From Aquiluna sp. (GTDB taxonomy: Bacteria > Actinomycetota > Actinomycetes > Actinomycetales > Microbacteriaceae): a stretch of 64,000 bases of DNA. Below, piece by piece: positions 19,248-25,834 of the stretch. The notes beneath the pieces were generated by a model, which had not been told where the DNA came from, did not search any database, and saw only the letters and a list, made by a program, of their open reading frames with translations. The position numbers and the translations under genes are program-made. Each line of letters starts with the position of its first letter. The first letter of the stretch is position 1. The DNA lies in contig JAGYIJ010000002.1 in the NCBI GenBank assembly GCA_018402685.1, positions 1 to 64,000 on the forward strand, in the 5' to 3' direction.

Positions 19248-19320
19248 CGGGCTGTAGCGCAGCTTGGTAGCGGACTTTTCTGGGGGCAAGGACTGGTTGG
19301 TTCAAATCCCGCCAGCCCGA
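19248..19320 (+). pseudogene. Decayed tRNA-Pro copy
   Basis: Acceptor stem CGGGCTG/CAGCCCG, the TTCAAAT T-loop and the CTGGGGG anticodon loop are kept, but the body has several changes and one deleted base relative to the intact copy at 15869. The D-stem is GCGC/GCGG, the anticodon stem CTTTT has no proper partner, and the T-stem has a mismatch. It is unlikely to be a working tRNA. Confidence 0.85.
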
Positions 19321-19369
19321 CTCAAAAGTTATAAAACCTTCTTATTGGGGAACTATAATTCGCCTTATC

Positions 19370-19390
19370 GCCCCTTCGGGGCCTTCTTTT
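19370..19390 (+). terminator. Likely terminator after the tRNA-Pro relic, copy 2
   Basis: GCCCC-TTC-GGGGC followed by CTTCTTTT. It is equivalent in position to the hairpin at 15993 but with a different loop. Confidence 0.6.
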
Positions 19391-19407
19391 GGCGTTGACT
19401 CTTAGTA

Positions 19408-19439
19408 ACTCTCTCCATTTGTGCACAGCACTAGAGAGT
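19408..19439 (+). promoter_or_regulatory. Leader hairpin before GLUG gene 2
   Basis: ACTCTCT can pair with AGAGAGT around a loop holding GTGCACAGCAC. Compared column by column with copy 1, the CTCTC/GAGAG core is the same; the flanking pairs differ, and this copy reaches seven pairs only by shifting register two bases. It lies just before ATG 19447. Confidence 0.4.
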
Positions 19440-19446
19440 CCGAATA

Positions 19447-21423
19447 ATGTCCATCAACAACTCCATTCACACTAGAAGCAATAGAGCTTCTTTAGTTGTC
19501 ATTGCCCTGATTGCAAGTCTTTTGGTGCTGGTTTCTCCTGTCTCACAGTCCAAGGCTGATTACCTTACATTCACTAACTACACAACTGATGCTGCGATCA
19601 CCTACAACGACCGAGTTTGTAATCTTGGTGACCCCTCAACCCACTTGACTGCAGCAACAGCATTTGAGATCTCGACAGCTGACCAGCTTTGGGAGATAAC
19701 CGATTGCGTCTCTAGCAGCGCAACCATTTACTTTGAACTTGGAGACGACATCGATGTCAGCCAGGCATCTACTGCACCCACCAACTCTCCAATTGGCTTC
19801 AGCACCTCAGCACTTGCCTACTCATTCAGCGGCGTCCTAGACGGCAAGAACAAGACGATTTCTGGACTAGCTATGTCCACCTCAAGCTATGGAGTGGGCC
19901 TCTTCGCCTATCTGCATAACGCCACCATAAGCAACTTGGTGATTTCCGGAAGTTTTGTCACTACAACCTCAACAATGAACAACCCAGCCCACTCAGCTGG
20001 GTCCCTCGCAATCAGGGCTGACGGAACTCTCTACCTTGCCTCGATTAGCAATCAGGCCAGCGTAAAGGGGTGGAGGGCTGTAGGAGGGCTAGTTGGCTGG
20101 GTGCAGGGCCGATCTGAAATACAGGGATCACACAACTATGGAAATGTCTGGGCCGACCGCTACCTCGCCTCCCATACTGGTGGATTATTGGGTTACGTTG
20201 CTGGGGACTCGACTATCAAGAGTTCTGGGAACTCTGGCGAGGTTAAAGGTAGAGATTATGTGGGTGGCTTAGTTGGCTATTTCCATCAGGGGAGTGGCTA
20301 CTTCGAGAACGCCTTCAACACGGGCTCGATACTGGGTGTTTCTAGTGTGGGAGGCCTCGCTGGGTATGTGCGAATTGACGCCACCATCACTTCTTCTTTC
20401 AACGCAGGAAGCGTGTTGGCCAGCAACTTTTTTGCTGGTGGGCTGGCTGGGTTTGTAAAGTCCAATGCTTACATTGACAGCTCTTATAACACCGGGCCGA
20501 TTGAAAGTTCAGGAGTTGCAGGCGGATTGGTGGGCAGGGTTGGGGACAACCGTGCTTTCGTAGCGGCTTCCTTCAACGCAGGCTCTATCGCTGGACCCTA
20601 CGACGTCGATGGCCTTGTGGGCTTAACTAACTATGCAGTTACCACATCCTCGGCATACAGTTCCTTTGCATCAAGTTTTGTTGCAACTACACCAGTTGTG
20701 GATATGAAACTGGCAAGTACGTTTGTGGGATTTGACTTCAGCACAGTGTGGGGTTTTGGCACCTGCAGTGATAACGGCGGCTATCCGATGCTTAGAGTTT
20801 TTGGTGCCGTGGGTAGCTACTTCAACGCAAGCTGCGGAGTGAACGCGGTTGTTTCTTCTCAGCCTGAGCAAGCCCCGGCGCAAACCCCAGCACCTGTCTA
20901 CTCAGGACCAGTCATCTCTGGAGCACCGTCTGCCATAGCTGGCACTGAGGTCACCTTGACTGGAAACAGGCTTGAGAGTGTTACCACCGCTCATGTTGGT
21001 GGTGTTCAGGTCAGGATCGTCTCTGCACTAGCTCAGTCACTGACCTTGGATATTCCAAGCTCTATGGTTCCTGGAAGCTATGACCTGGTGTTGCAGTCCA
21101 GCTTTGGAACTCTAACTATTCAGAATGGCCTAACAGTGTTGGCTCCTTTGGACACGGGCTCAGTTGTTGAGGCAACCGATAAGAAGCTCACGGTTGTTGC
21201 ACTACAGGGCTTTATCGCCATCTACACCAAAGGTTATGAGGGACAAAGACTCTCTGCCAAGGTTGCAGGCAAGTGGCTAGTAGTTGAATCTCTAGATGAA
21301 TCCTTCAAGGGCAACGACCACAGCCGCACCGTGAGACGAACCGGATCCGGATACAGCATCAAGGTCCATCTCTACATCGATAGAGAGTTTGTGAGAACCG
21401 AGGAGCTTGTGACCGCTCGGTAG
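19447..21423 (+). CDS. Secreted GLUG-repeat protein 2 (shorter paralogue)
   Basis: A 658-aa paralogue of the preceding protein. The N-terminus is closely related (HTRSNRASLVVIALIASLLV, signal peptide ending near SKA), as is the following block with YNDRVCNLGDPS and IYFELGDDIDVS. It has only about 7 GLUG units against 17 and lacks the cadherin-like domain. A short Pro/Gln/Ala linker (QPEQAPAQTPAP) leads to the TIG-like segment (GSYDLVLQSSFGTLTIQ) and the same C-terminal module (GFIAIYTKGYEGQRLSAKV). No cell-wall sorting signal is seen. The two genes probably arose by tandem duplication followed by divergence in repeat number. Adhesion or matrix formation is inferred. Confidence 0.85.
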   Translation: MSINNSIHTRSNRASLVVIALIASLLVLVSPVSQSKADYLTFTNYTTDAAITYNDRVCNLGDPSTHLTAATAFEISTADQLWEITDCVSSSATIYFELGDDIDVSQASTAPTNSPIGFSTSALAYSFSGVLDGKNKTISGLAMSTSSYGVGLFAYLHNATISNLVISGSFVTTTSTMNNPAHSAGSLAIRADGTLYLASISNQASVKGWRAVGGLVGWVQGRSEIQGSHNYGNVWADRYLASHTGGLLGYVAGDSTIKSSGNSGEVKGRDYVGGLVGYFHQGSGYFENAFNTGSILGVSSVGGLAGYVRIDATITSSFNAGSVLASNFFAGGLAGFVKSNAYIDSSYNTGPIESSGVAGGLVGRVGDNRAFVAASFNAGSIAGPYDVDGLVGLTNYAVTTSSAYSSFASSFVATTPVVDMKLASTFVGFDFSTVWGFGTCSDNGGYPMLRVFGAVGSYFNASCGVNAVVSSQPEQAPAQTPAPVYSGPVISGAPSAIAGTEVTLTGNRLESVTTAHVGGVQVRIVSALAQSLTLDIPSSMVPGSYDLVLQSSFGTLTIQNGLTVLAPLDTGSVVEATDKKLTVVALQGFIAIYTKGYEGQRLSAKVAGKWLVVESLDESFKGNDHSRTVRRTGSGYSIKVHLYIDREFVRTEELVTAR

Positions 21424-21486
21424 GCATCTTGAGCTAAATTCACAGCAAACCTCTGTTGCGTGGTGAGCAATGCGGTACGTGTTGCC

Positions 21487-21849
21487 ATGCTTATTTCCAT
21501 AAAGCACAAGAGTCGCAGAGATCTTTTTGAGTCCGGAGCAGTGAGGGGAGTAAATCTGATGCATAACCCTCCTCACCCCGGTGAGTTGATCAGAGATGTC
21601 TACATGAAGGAATCTCAAGTAAGCCTGCGAAGACTCGCAGAACTCCTTGGGGTAACACCTTCAACTTTGCAGAGATTACTCTCTGCCCAAAACCGAGTGA
21701 GCCCGGAAACGGCAATTCGACTCTCCTTCGTGCTGGGTCGCTCTGCTGAGAGCTGGATGGCCATGCAGAGCGCCTACGACCTCTGGAAAGCCAGGGAGGG
21801 CGTCACTTTCTCGAATCTAACGCCGCTGAATCGGAAGATCGCTTCCTAG
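21487..21849 (+). CDS. Orphan HigA-family antitoxin, apparently fused to a HigB stump
   Basis: From ATG 21559 (SD AGGGGAG 8 bases upstream) the ORF gives a 96-aa HigA-type protein: HPGELIRDVYMKESQVSLRRLAELLG, then the Xre helix-turn-helix VTPSTLQRLLSAQNRVSPETAIRLS, a normal HigA length. The same frame stays open upstream to ATG 21487 and encodes ISIKHKSRRDLFESGAVRGV. This resembles the N-terminus of RelE-like HigB toxins (pattern I-x-x-F-x-HK...LFE-x-G...GV). The rest of higB is missing, as if an in-frame deletion joined both genes. HigA normally represses its own operon and neutralises HigB; without toxin it may act only as a DNA-binding protein. Translation from 21559 is the more likely start. 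Confidence 0.72.
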   Translation: MLISIKHKSRRDLFESGAVRGVNLMHNPPHPGELIRDVYMKESQVSLRRLAELLGVTPSTLQRLLSAQNRVSPETAIRLSFVLGRSAESWMAMQSAYDLWKAREGVTFSNLTPLNRKIAS

Positions 21850-22358
21850 TTGCAAAACCTTGGTGAGAGCTTCACAAGCTCAAGCACATAGGCCCTTGGG
21901 TCTAACTCACCCTCTACTTCTGGTTCTTGTCCCTCAGCCAAATCAGCAGTTGCGTTAGCAAGACGCTGCAGCCAGTTGTGCTCAAGACCAGAGGTTGACC
22001 AGGAGAACTTTCCTGGAACGTAGTGCTCGGAGAGTTCGAACCACTCATTGGAGGCATTGGTTAGCTCAGTCACGGCTCGTTCGGGGTCACTTGCTAAGGA
22101 CTCGACTGCGTAGCGGGTTTCTTTAGTGAGGTTTTGAATTTGCTCGCAGTCGCTTTGGCTCATGCCAACGGCTATGTCTCCTGCGGTGAGGGTTCTCACG
22201 ATTACCACAACTGCAACAGCACTGATCGAGACCGTGCTGGCAAGAGAGAAGAGCTTTGATTTGCGCCGTTGCTCTTTCGCAGTCAGTTCACCGCAAACCT
22301 CACATTTGACCAGGTCTGGATGCATGGGAAGGCCGCATCTATTGCACTTACTGTGCAT
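21846..22358 (-). CDS. Zinc-ribbon membrane protein of unknown function
   Basis: The track ORF is longer, but ATG at 22358 (minus strand), preceded by GGGGAGGTC as ribosome-binding site, gives a 170-aa protein. It begins with two CxxC knuckles (CNRCGLPMHPDLVKCEVCG), then a basic stretch (KEQRRKSK), one transmembrane helix (LASTVSISAVAVVVIVRTL) and an approximately 110-aa outer domain ending PRFCN. The order suggests a cytoplasmic zinc ribbon and an extracytoplasmic helical domain. I do not recognise the outer domain. It converges on the HigA gene with a 4-bp overlap of ends. Upstream codons to 22691 are probably non-coding for this gene. Confidence 0.7.
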   Translation of the reverse strand: MHSKCNRCGLPMHPDLVKCEVCGELTAKEQRRKSKLFSLASTVSISAVAVVVIVRTLTAGDIAVGMSQSDCEQIQNLTKETRYAVESLASDPERAVTELTNASNEWFELSEHYVPGKFSWSTSGLEHNWLQRLANATADLAEGQEPEVEGELDPRAYVLELVKLSPRFCN

Positions 22359-22439
22359 CTGACCTCCCCATCTCGATTGTCTCTCACAACACTTTTGGCT
22401 TGGCGTGAATTCCCCTATAGAAGCCCATAGTGTGTAGGC

Positions 22440-22568
22440 ATGAGTGAAAAGCGAGACAAGGATCTTGAGAAGATTTGGAAGCGCATCGGATTGGCACTTT
22501 TTGTCTTGGCAATAGTTTTGGTGGCGGGTCCGCAAATAATCGACCTGTTTGTTCCTGGCTTTCGGTAG
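22440..22568 (+). CDS. 42-aa single-span membrane microprotein
   Basis: This short ORF was missed by the track. ATG 22440 to TAG 22568 encodes a charged N-terminus (SEKRDKDLEKIWKR), a hydrophobic helix (IGLALFVLAIVLVAG) and a short tail (FVPGFR). It is divergent from the zinc-ribbon gene, with 81 bases between the starts. No strong Shine-Dalgarno is seen, which lowers confidence. Function is unknown. Confidence 0.5.
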   Translation: MSEKRDKDLEKIWKRIGLALFVLAIVLVAGPQIIDLFVPGFR

Positions 22569-22676
22569 CTGAAACTTTTGTTCATCAACTAGGCAGACAT
22601 TTTCGTTGTTGTAACCTAGAGCCTCAGCCCGCACCGGAGCCCCGACGGCAAAAATCAAGTTTTCGAAGGGTCTTCC

Positions 22677-23510
22677 ATGTCTAAGGTGCAAATCTCATTT
22701 GAGGTTTATCCGCCGCGCAAGCCTGAGGCCATGGGTGAGTTGCAAGAGGCAATCAAGAATCTCTCCGGCCTTGGTGCTGAATTCATATCGGTGACATTTG
22801 GTGCCGGAGGCTCAGAGACTAAAAATTCTCTTGAGGTGCTGAAATACATCAAAGATCACTCAAGCTCTACTCCGCTTGCGCATCTCACCTGCGTTGGCAC
22901 CACCAAAGAGCAAGCGGCCTCAATTGTTGAAGAGTTTCGAGAGCACGGCATTAGTGACTTCCTGGCTTTGCGAGGGGATCTTCCGCAATCAGGTCAGCTG
23001 CCTCATGGTGCACTCGAGCGCGCGGACCAACTGGTGTCTTTGATTGCAGAATCTCGAACCTCAGGCAAGATCGCGGTTGCCGCATTTCCAAACGGGCATC
23101 CCGAGTCTCACGATTCCAGGCGCGACATCGATGCCCTTTTGGCCAAGCAGGCAGCTGGTGCTGACTTTGCCATCACGCAACTGTTCTTTTATGCCAGCGA
23201 CTACTTTGACTTTATGGAACTCGCCAGATCGCGCGGAGTCACGATTCCAGTGATTCCTGGCATCATGCCAATAATCTCCGCAAAGCGCCTGCAGCGAGTG
23301 CTCGAGTTGACCGAGGAAAAAGAGCCAACGGAGTTAGCACGGGCGCTGAAATCAGAAGAGGTGGGAGCGGCTCGAGAAGCGGGGATTGATTGGGCAGCCA
23401 ATTTGGTCTCTGAGCTGGTTGCTGGGGGAGTTCAGGCAGTTCACCTCTATGCGTTCAATGAGCACAAGAATGTCACCGAGACTCTGAGGCGAGCCGAGCT
23501 GGTTAGTTAG
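22677..23510 (+). CDS. metF: Methylenetetrahydrofolate reductase
   Basis: FAD enzyme that reduces 5,10-methylene-THF to 5-methyl-THF for methionine synthesis. Motifs are SFEVYPPRKPE at the N-terminus (catalytic Glu), SVTFGAGGS, HLTCVG, LRGDLP, VAAFPNGHPES and AITQLFF, in the usual order. The 277-aa length is slightly short but complete. The 108 bases between the microprotein and the ATG hold no gene; a GAAGGGTC ribosome-binding site precedes the start. I saw no known SAM- or SAH-type riboswitch there. Confidence 0.92.
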   Translation: MSKVQISFEVYPPRKPEAMGELQEAIKNLSGLGAEFISVTFGAGGSETKNSLEVLKYIKDHSSSTPLAHLTCVGTTKEQAASIVEEFREHGISDFLALRGDLPQSGQLPHGALERADQLVSLIAESRTSGKIAVAAFPNGHPESHDSRRDIDALLAKQAAGADFAITQLFFYASDYFDFMELARSRGVTIPVIPGIMPIISAKRLQRVLELTEEKEPTELARALKSEEVGAAREAGIDWAANLVSELVAGGVQAVHLYAFNEHKNVTETLRRAELVS

Positions 23511-23534
23511 TTTTCGCTGGTTAGACTCTGGAAC

Positions 23535-24099
23535 ATGTCACTTAGCCAAGAGCTGCGTAGCGTTCCAAATCTGCTGAGCATTCTCAGGCTTTTCATGGTG
23601 CCGGTGTTTTTATACCTTCTGCTGATCGACCAATATGTCTGGGCTCTGGTCGTGATGGCAATCGCTTCGGCCTCGGACTGGTTCGACGGGTTATATCGCC
23701 CGGAAGTTCAACCAGATAACTCAGCTTGGGCAGGTGCTGGATCCCGCTGCCGACAGGTTGTTTATTCTTGCCGCTTTGGTGGGCCTAACGGTCAATGGCA
23801 ACATTCCCGCCTGGCTCGCAATAGTCATAGTGCTCAGAGACCTGATGCTGCTGGCGGTATACCCGGTTTTAGCAACTCACGGCCATGGCCCACTGCCGGT
23901 TCACTTTTTGGGTAAGGCCGGCACCTTTGCACTTCTATATGCACTCCCTCTTTTGTTGATGGCTGACATCTGGCCGCAGGCAGAGTGGTTAGTTTTACCG
24001 CTTGCTTGGGGCTTCACCTACTGGGGAGTTGGCATGTATTGGGTCTCCGGATTCATTTACGTCAAGCAGGTTCGAGATTTGGTTACATCAGCGAAATAA
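23535..24099 (+). CDS. CDP-alcohol phosphatidyltransferase, one frame break
   Basis: An integral membrane enzyme of the PgsA type that transfers a phosphatidyl group from CDP-diacylglycerol to an alcohol (glycerol-3-phosphate or a similar acceptor). The N-terminal part ends at SDWFDG. Removing one G from GGG at 23688-23690 gives DGYIARKFNQITQLGQVLD and PAAD, the complete CDP-alcohol signature DG-x2-AR-x8-G-x3-D-x3-D. The protein then continues through hydrophobic helices to LVTSAK at 24099, about 187 aa in all. The track shows two overlapping partial ORFs only because of the frame break. Which alcohol is used cannot be decided from sequence. Confidence 0.87.
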
Positions 24100-24135
24100 A
24101 ATCCCCTAACATGGAAGCTTCAGGGGAGGAAAATT

Positions 24136-24556
24136 TTGAATCGGGAAGATCAAAGAGGCGACGAGACAGCTCGTTTCGCCGATGACTTGGTCGCCTCTCA
24201 AGCCCCTGTTCTCAGTCCTGAAGAAGCTAGTGCGGTGGCAGCGTTGCCATCTGATTCAGCCCTGCTGATTGTTCACCGGGGTCCGAATCAAGGCTCGAGG
24301 TTTCTTCTAGATCAAGACCTGTCAGTTGCAGGTCGTCACCCAGAGGCAGATATCTTTTTGGATGATGTGACAGTCTCCAGAAAGCACGCGGAGTTTATTC
24401 GTGAGGCTGAGAGCTTCACAGTTCGTGACCTGGGTTCAATGAACGGTATTTTCGTAAATGGTGAGCGTGTGGAGGCTGCAAATTTGGCAGCTGGGCTCCG
24501 AGGTTCTAATCGGCAAGTTCCGACTCACCTTTTACCCTTCGGGCAAAGGGTTGTAA
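24136..24556 (+). CDS. garA: FHA-domain regulator GarA (OdhI-like), one frame break
   Basis: A small forkhead-associated protein that in mycobacteria and corynebacteria inhibits 2-oxoglutarate dehydrogenase and is switched by Ser/Thr kinases. TTG 24136 is preceded by AGGGGAGGA. The FHA core is complete: AGRHPEADIFLDDVTVSRKH and DLGSMNGIFVNGERV. The track joins this to the next gene. One surplus G in GGG (24493-24495) is the cause; correcting it gives AGSEVLIGKFRLTFYPSGKGL and a stop at 24554-24556, exactly where GarA proteins end. The N-terminal phosphosite region reads DETARFADD, with one Thr instead of the ETTS pair of GarA/OdhI, so kinase control may differ. Confidence 0.85.
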
Positions 24557-25236
24557 TGGAAAGCGCAGTAAGAAAACTAGATTCTCATTCCAAGCTCTAC
24601 ACAATCGGTCAGGTGTTGACCGTTTTGAAGCCAGAGTTTGGTGACCTATCTCCCTCAAAACTTAGGTTTTTAGAGGACCAGGGGCTGATCACACCGGAGC
24701 GCACCGATGCCGGCTACCGCAAGTATTCAGAGAACGAGATTGAGCGCATCAAGATCGTCCTCACCCTGCAGCGCGATCAGTATCTGCCCCTGAAGGTAAT
24801 CCGCGAATACCTAGACGAACTTGACGCTGGCAGGACTCCGCTTTTGCCACAGGCCACCCCGGCAACTTTGCGCAAGGGACAGAAGTTTTCCACCGCCCAG
24901 CTCAAAGCCGAGACGGGTCTGGGTGATGTCGCTTTCCGCGAAGCAACCGAGCTGGGTCTGTTTGGAGCTCAGCCGCACTCCTCCCACGAGGTCGAGATCG
25001 CTTTTGCCCTCTCGGCCCTCGAGCAGTTCGGCATTCAACCCAGGCACCTAAGAGGCCTAAAGTCTGCAACTGAGCGCGAGGTTGGAATCATCACCGGTGT
25101 GACAGAGCCGATCCTGCGCAAGCGAGCTCCAGAGAGCTCCGCGCGAGCAGCTCACGTTGCTCAGGAGATCGCAGAGCGCTTTGGTGCAATCCGCTCCCAC
25201 TTGATTGCCCAGGTAATTGAAGACATCGAGTCCTAG
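24556..25236 (+). CDS. ftsR: MerR-family regulator FtsR
   Basis: A homologue of mycobacterial Rv1828 and corynebacterial FtsR, a MerR-type activator linked to ftsZ expression. ATG 24556 shares its A with the garA stop (TAATG). The winged-helix part is YTIGQVLTVLKPEF, followed by LRFLEDQGLITPERTDAGYR and LPLKVIREYLDEL. A long C-terminal region ends RSHLIAQVIEDIE. The protein is 226 aa. The garA-ftsR order matches the conserved actinobacterial locus. Because ftsZ also lies in this window, a direct regulatory link is plausible but only inferred. Confidence 0.88.
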   Translation: MESAVRKLDSHSKLYTIGQVLTVLKPEFGDLSPSKLRFLEDQGLITPERTDAGYRKYSENEIERIKIVLTLQRDQYLPLKVIREYLDELDAGRTPLLPQATPATLRKGQKFSTAQLKAETGLGDVAFREATELGLFGAQPHSSHEVEIAFALSALEQFGIQPRHLRGLKSATEREVGIITGVTEPILRKRAPESSARAAHVAQEIAERFGAIRSHLIAQVIEDIES

Positions 25237-25321
25237 CCCGACACGCCGAAGGCGTGAGCAGCAACCTTAAAGTAGAACTTGAAGGCAGACTTATCTCTCG
25301 ACACTTTTGAAAGGAGCCGTC

Positions 25322-25834
25322 ATGGACAACGATTCAGCCATGCTGTTTACCGACGGTCTTCCTGCTAACGATCTTGGCTACCGCGGCGCATCCGCCGCAG
25401 CCGCAGCCGGCATCTCCTACCGGCAGCTTGACTACTGGGATCGCACCCAGCTAGTTGTTCCTTCAATCCAGAGCGCTACCGGTTCTGGTTCTCAAAGACT
25501 TTATTCATTCCGCGACATCCTGGTGCTAAAGCTCGTGAAGCGACTTTTGGACACCGGAGTATCGCTGCAGCAGATTCGCATTGCGGTTGAGCAGCTGAAG
25601 GTTGCCGGTATTTCAGATCTAACCAACACCACCCTGATGTCTGATGGCGCCAGGGTTTATCTCTGCACCTCCCAGGACGAGGTCATTGACCTACTGGGCC
25701 AGGGTCAGGGAGTATTCGGAATTGCGGTTGGTCGGGTGCTTCGCGAGGTTGAGGCCACCCTGGTGGACTTTGCTGCTGAGGAAGCTCAGCTGCAGGATGA
25801 ACTAGCTCTGAGAAGAGCTAGAAAAATCTCTTAG
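25322..25834 (+). CDS. MerR-family regulator, Rv1830-like
   Basis: A second MerR protein, 170 aa from ATG 25322 (SD AAAGGAG). DNA-binding motifs are SYRQLDYWDRTQLVVPS and RLYSFRDILVLKLVKRLLD, then a dimerisation helix and a C-terminal domain with VYLCTSQDEVIDLL. It corresponds to Rv1830, which follows Rv1828 and the DUF151 nuclease Rv1829 in Mycobacterium; the DUF151 gene is absent here. The 85-base gap before it contains the hairpin CACGCC-GAA-GGCGTG without a T-run, and may carry a promoter. Confidence 0.88.
   Translation: MDNDSAMLFTDGLPANDLGYRGASAAAAAGISYRQLDYWDRTQLVVPSIQSATGSGSQRLYSFRDILVLKLVKRLLDTGVSLQQIRIAVEQLKVAGISDLTNTTLMSDGARVYLCTSQDEVIDLLGQGQGVFGIAVGRVLREVEATLVDFAAEEAQLQDELALRRARKIS

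Larger units (their letters stand above)
15858..21423 (+). repeat. Tandem duplication: [tRNA-Pro + terminator + leader + GLUG gene] x 2
   Basis: TTGCTAACGCAACGGGCTG, most of the tRNA, CGCCAGCCCGACTCAAAAGTTA, the GCCCC/GGGGC terminator, GGCGTTGACTC, the leader hairpin and a GLUG gene occur in the same order and spacing from about 15858 and from about 19237. Leader lengths between tRNA end and ATG are 128 and 126 bases. The second unit has a decayed tRNA and a shorter gene, so unit 1 probably retains the ancestral tRNA. Confidence 0.88.

Noticed and set aside
19248-19320. A second working tRNA-Pro
   Set aside because: D-, anticodon and T-stems all carry mismatches and one base is deleted compared with the intact copy at 15869.
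15869-19320. Integrated element bounded by tRNA att sites
   Set aside because: No integrase or other mobility gene lies inside, and the similarity extends through leader and gene on both sides, so tandem duplication explains it better.
16034-19439. Covariation proof for the leader hairpin
   Set aside because: In ungapped alignment the core stem is identical and the flanking pairs are not compensated; the second copy needs a two-base register shift. Two sequences are too few.
22569-22676. SAM- or SAH-type riboswitch before metF
   Set aside because: No recognisable conserved core of known classes was found by eye; the region is short and without a convincing multi-stem fold.
22359-22691. N-terminal extension of the zinc-ribbon protein in the track ORF
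   Set aside because: The strong GGGGAGGTC site directly before ATG 22358 and the clean CxxC start argue that the upstream codons are not translated.
24136-25236. A novel FHA-MerR fusion regulator
   Set aside because: The proper GarA C-terminus and stop and the MerR start codon are all present in the next frame; one surplus G makes the false fusion.
25244-25258. Terminator CACGCC-GAA-GGCGTG after ftsR
   Set aside because: The stem is short and no T-run follows.
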